In this document: piece by piece, positions 39,088 through 40,672 of the stretch
Layout of the letters: each line of letters begins with the position of its first letter
Position numbering within the stretch: the first letter of the stretch is position 1
Assembly (NCBI GenBank): GCA_016188785.1
Contig: JACPHD010000007.1
Span: 1-40,672 of the forward strand
Reading direction: 5' to 3'
Origin: Parcubacteria group bacterium
GTDB taxonomy: Bacteria; Patescibacteriota; Patescibacteriia; Patescibacteriales; GWC2-42-12
Length of the DNA stretch: 40,672 nucleotides
Position numbers and translations under genes: made by a program
Notes under the pieces: model-generated
Database searches by the model: none
The model's input: only the letters and a program-made list of their open reading frames with translations
What the model was told of the DNA's origin: nothing

Positions 39088-40672
39088 CTACCCCGCCGGC
39101 AACTCAAAGCAAAATTTAGCGCCTTTGCCAACTCCAGACGACTCGGCCCAGATCTTGCCATGATGCGCTTCAATCATCATACGCGCCACGTACAGGCCCA
39201 GGCCGGTGCCTTCGGTATGAATTAAGGAGGAAGCGCCGGAACCGCGGGAAAATTTCTTAAACAGGTTAGACATATCTTCCGGCTTGATGCCCATGCCTGA
39301 ATCAGCCACGGAAAATTTAACCGTGTTTTTTAATAATTCCAAAGTGACGGTTATACCGCCCCGCTCGGTATATTTTATGGCATTATCAATTAAATTCATA
39401 ACCACCTGTCTGATCTTTTCCTCGTCTAATTTAATTAAAGGCAAAGGCTTGACTAACGGCTTACCTGCCTGCGCAGGCAGGTATTCTAAAAGCAGATTTT
39501 TATTTTTAGCGTTACCGGATAATTCTTCTACTACGCTCTCTATCATTTTACTTAAATCAACCGGCTTAAAATCAAACTGCATTCGGCCGGATTCAATGCG
39601 GGAAACATTCAATAAATTTTCCACCAGCTGGATCAATCTTTCGTTGGATAAATAAACCTTTTCCAAAGATTCTATTTCCGGCTGATTTAAAACGCCGAAA
39701 TCGCCGGCAAGCAGCATAGAAACATAGCCTTTAATCGCGGTTAATGGCGTTCTTAGCTGGTGCGAGGCGATGGAAATAAATTCAGACTTGGCCGCGTCTA
39801 ATTTTTTTAATTGCTCATTGGCTTTTTTTAAATCGCGCGTGGCTTTGGCCACTTCTTTTTGCAGTTTTAAACTAAAATTTTTGGTTTCTTTATACAGTAA
39901 AGCGTTTTCTAAAGCGATGGCGACTTGCGCGCCGGTCACTGCCAAAACTCTTAAATCCTCGTCATTATACATGTCGCCTGATTCTTTTCGGCCTAAAGCG
40001 ATAAGACCGCCGATTTTTTTTAAAGTCTCTATGGTTTTATTGCCGCTTAACTCGGGCGTATGGCCGTTATCTTCGGTAATAATCGGCTGGTTTTTTTTAA
40101 TAAACATTTCATCAAGCAATTTATCCGCGGGAAAGATTTCTCGCGAACTAATTTTAAAGCCGTTATTATACTCGGCCGCGTAGCTCTGGTCTTCATTATT
40201 ATAAGTCAGAATGCCGAAGGACTTGGTGTGAAAAGCATTGGTTAGAATCTGATAAATAAAATCATAAATTCTTTCGGTTTCCAGAGTGGAGCGCAGTTTG
40301 TCGGACAACGAGGCGATGACTTCGATAGAGTCATAAAGCGAGGAAAAAAAATATTTATTAGCTAATTTATAGAAACGTTTCTTAACCGGCGGAAAAACAA
40401 ACAAAGCCGCCACTAAAATCACTAAATGCTCCCAGGTTGGATAATTATAAAACCAGTCATCAAAAATGTATTTCATAATCCAGGCCATAAGTACCACCGC
40501 GGACAGGGAAGCTAAAAAGACCGAGGAGCGGCGCAGGACGAATTTGATGTCCATCAGGCGATGGACGATGATGGCGTAAGATAAGATTAAAGTGAAAATC
40601 AGGCCAGATATATAGGCGAAGGGATAAATTCCAACGCCGTAGGCCGGTAGATAGGCTAATGGTCCAATTGTA
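39088..40672 (-). CDS. Membrane sensor histidine kinase (5' end outside window)
   Basis: The window ends inside this gene. The frame stays open to the edge, and 'IYPFAYISGLIFTLILSYAI' then 'VHRLMDIKF' before the ATG at 40554 is conserved in kinases with an N-terminal 7TM sensor, so that ATG is not the start. Counting from it, the parts are a last membrane helix pair (about 10-60), a GAF-like domain (80-220), a coiled coil, HisKA with His265 ('ASHQLRTPLTAIKGY'), and HATPase ('VVMNLIDNAIKYTE', 'DSGMGI', 'GTGLGLYVARMM'). It phosphorylates a response regulator in answer to a membrane or small-molecule cue. No regulator gene is in the window. A palindrome (39462-39483) is read in frame as 'LPAQAG'. 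Its 3' end is the target of repeated insertion. Confidence 0.92.
   Translation of the reverse strand, partial: TIGPLAYLPAYGVGIYPFAYISGLIFTLILSYAIIVHRLMDIKFVLRRSSVFLASLSAVVLMAWIMKYIFDDWFYNYPTWEHLVILVAALFVFPPVKKRFYKLANKYFFSSLYDSIEVIASLSDKLRSTLETERIYDFIYQILTNAFHTKSFGILTYNNEDQSYAAEYNNGFKISSREIFPADKLLDEMFIKKNQPIITEDNGHTPELSGNKTIETLKKIGGLIALGRKESGDMYNDEDLRVLAVTGAQVAIALENALLYKETKNFSLKLQKEVAKATRDLKKANEQLKKLDAAKSEFISIASHQLRTPLTAIKGYVSMLLAGDFGVLNQPEIESLEKVYLSNERLIQLVENLLNVSRIESGRMQFDFKPVDLSKMIESVVEELSGNAKNKNLLLEYLPAQAGKPLVKPLPLIKLDEEKIRQVVMNLIDNAIKYTERGGITVTLELLKNTVKFSVADSGMGIKPEDMSNLFKKFSRGSGASSLIHTEGTGLGLYVARMMIEAHHGKIWAESSGVGKGAKFCFELPAG
39092..39122. repeat. Right copy of the perfect 31-bp direct repeat, in the kinase 3' end
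   Basis: Identical to 36062-36092. It covers the last codons of the kinase, just inside the stop at 39088. Position and length resemble an attachment core at a gene 3' end, but no integrase gene lies between the copies. Confidence 0.9.
39462..39483. repeat. 22-base palindrome in frame in the kinase gene
   Basis: A perfect inverted repeat, TACCTGCCTGCGCAGGCAGG plus TA, is read as 'YLPAQAGK' between HATPase motifs, where related kinases have a short variable loop. It adds to the set of palindromes inside genes at 1008, 6906 and 11630. Confidence 0.75.

Noticed and set aside
40554-40554. ATG at 40554 as the start of the sensor kinase
   Set aside because: The frame continues upstream without a stop to the window edge and encodes conserved membrane helices of the sensor domain.

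Overview
The window most likely comes from a member of the Candidate Phyla Radiation (Patescibacteria, Parcubacteria-like). This is inferred from gene families, not from a marker gene. The clues are an AT-rich genome with very AT-rich spacers, huge Ala/Thr/Ser-rich secreted proteins, an S-layer-like protein with 'YLAADGKRYVFPNEQTYFSWY'-type repeats, a DUF5667-type membrane protein beside an ECF sigma factor, multi-TM sensor kinases, and many palindromic repeats that run into genes. TGA is used as a stop (for example at 2770 and 37712), so the recoded Gracilibacteria/SR1 lineages are unlikely. No tRNA, rRNA, CRISPR array, integrase or transposase was seen.

Layout. 1-300 (-): start of a GtrA-like flippase protein, cut by the window edge. 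423-5953 (-): a nucleotide-sugar operon with two UDP-glucose dehydrogenase family proteins, a UDP-sugar 4-epimerase, a UDP-glucuronate decarboxylase and a GT4 glycosyltransferase. 6296-7558 (+): a second GT4. 7622-13514 (-): two O-antigen-ligase-like membrane proteins with TPR tails, a TPR protein and two paralogous small coiled-coil proteins. 13600-13893 (-): a GIY-YIG endonuclease framed by repeat arms. 14089-17691 (-): a 1200-residue S-layer-like protein with its own promoter and terminator. 18015-19497 (-): ECF sigma factor and DUF5667-type protein. 19876-20160 (+): a small HTH protein behind three matching 20-nt inverted-repeat sites. 20675-31978 (+): three secreted proteins of 2870, 372 and 428 residues, the first and last sharing a C-terminal module. 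32051-32332 (-): HU. 32491-40672 (-): accessory genes interleaved with 3'-end copies of a sensor histidine kinase gene, which is itself intact at 39088-40672 apart from the window edge.

How it fits together. The left two thirds reads as a cell-surface locus. UDP-glucose is converted to UDP-glucuronate and UDP-xylose-type donors, glycosyltransferases build glycan, ligase-like proteins may transfer it to a surface acceptor, and the S-layer-like and giant secreted proteins form or decorate the envelope. The sigma/DUF5667 pair may control it. These links are inference from gene order.

The right end is an insertion hot spot. Three cargo modules (NUDIX plus methyltransferase; restriction-modification; GTP cyclohydrolase II plus OMP decarboxylase with paired zinc-ribbon proteins) are each bounded by a remnant of the kinase 3' end. 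The newest-looking one lies between perfect 31-bp direct repeats. This array, the palindromes embedded in frame in several proteins, and the triple operator are the main things to follow up.
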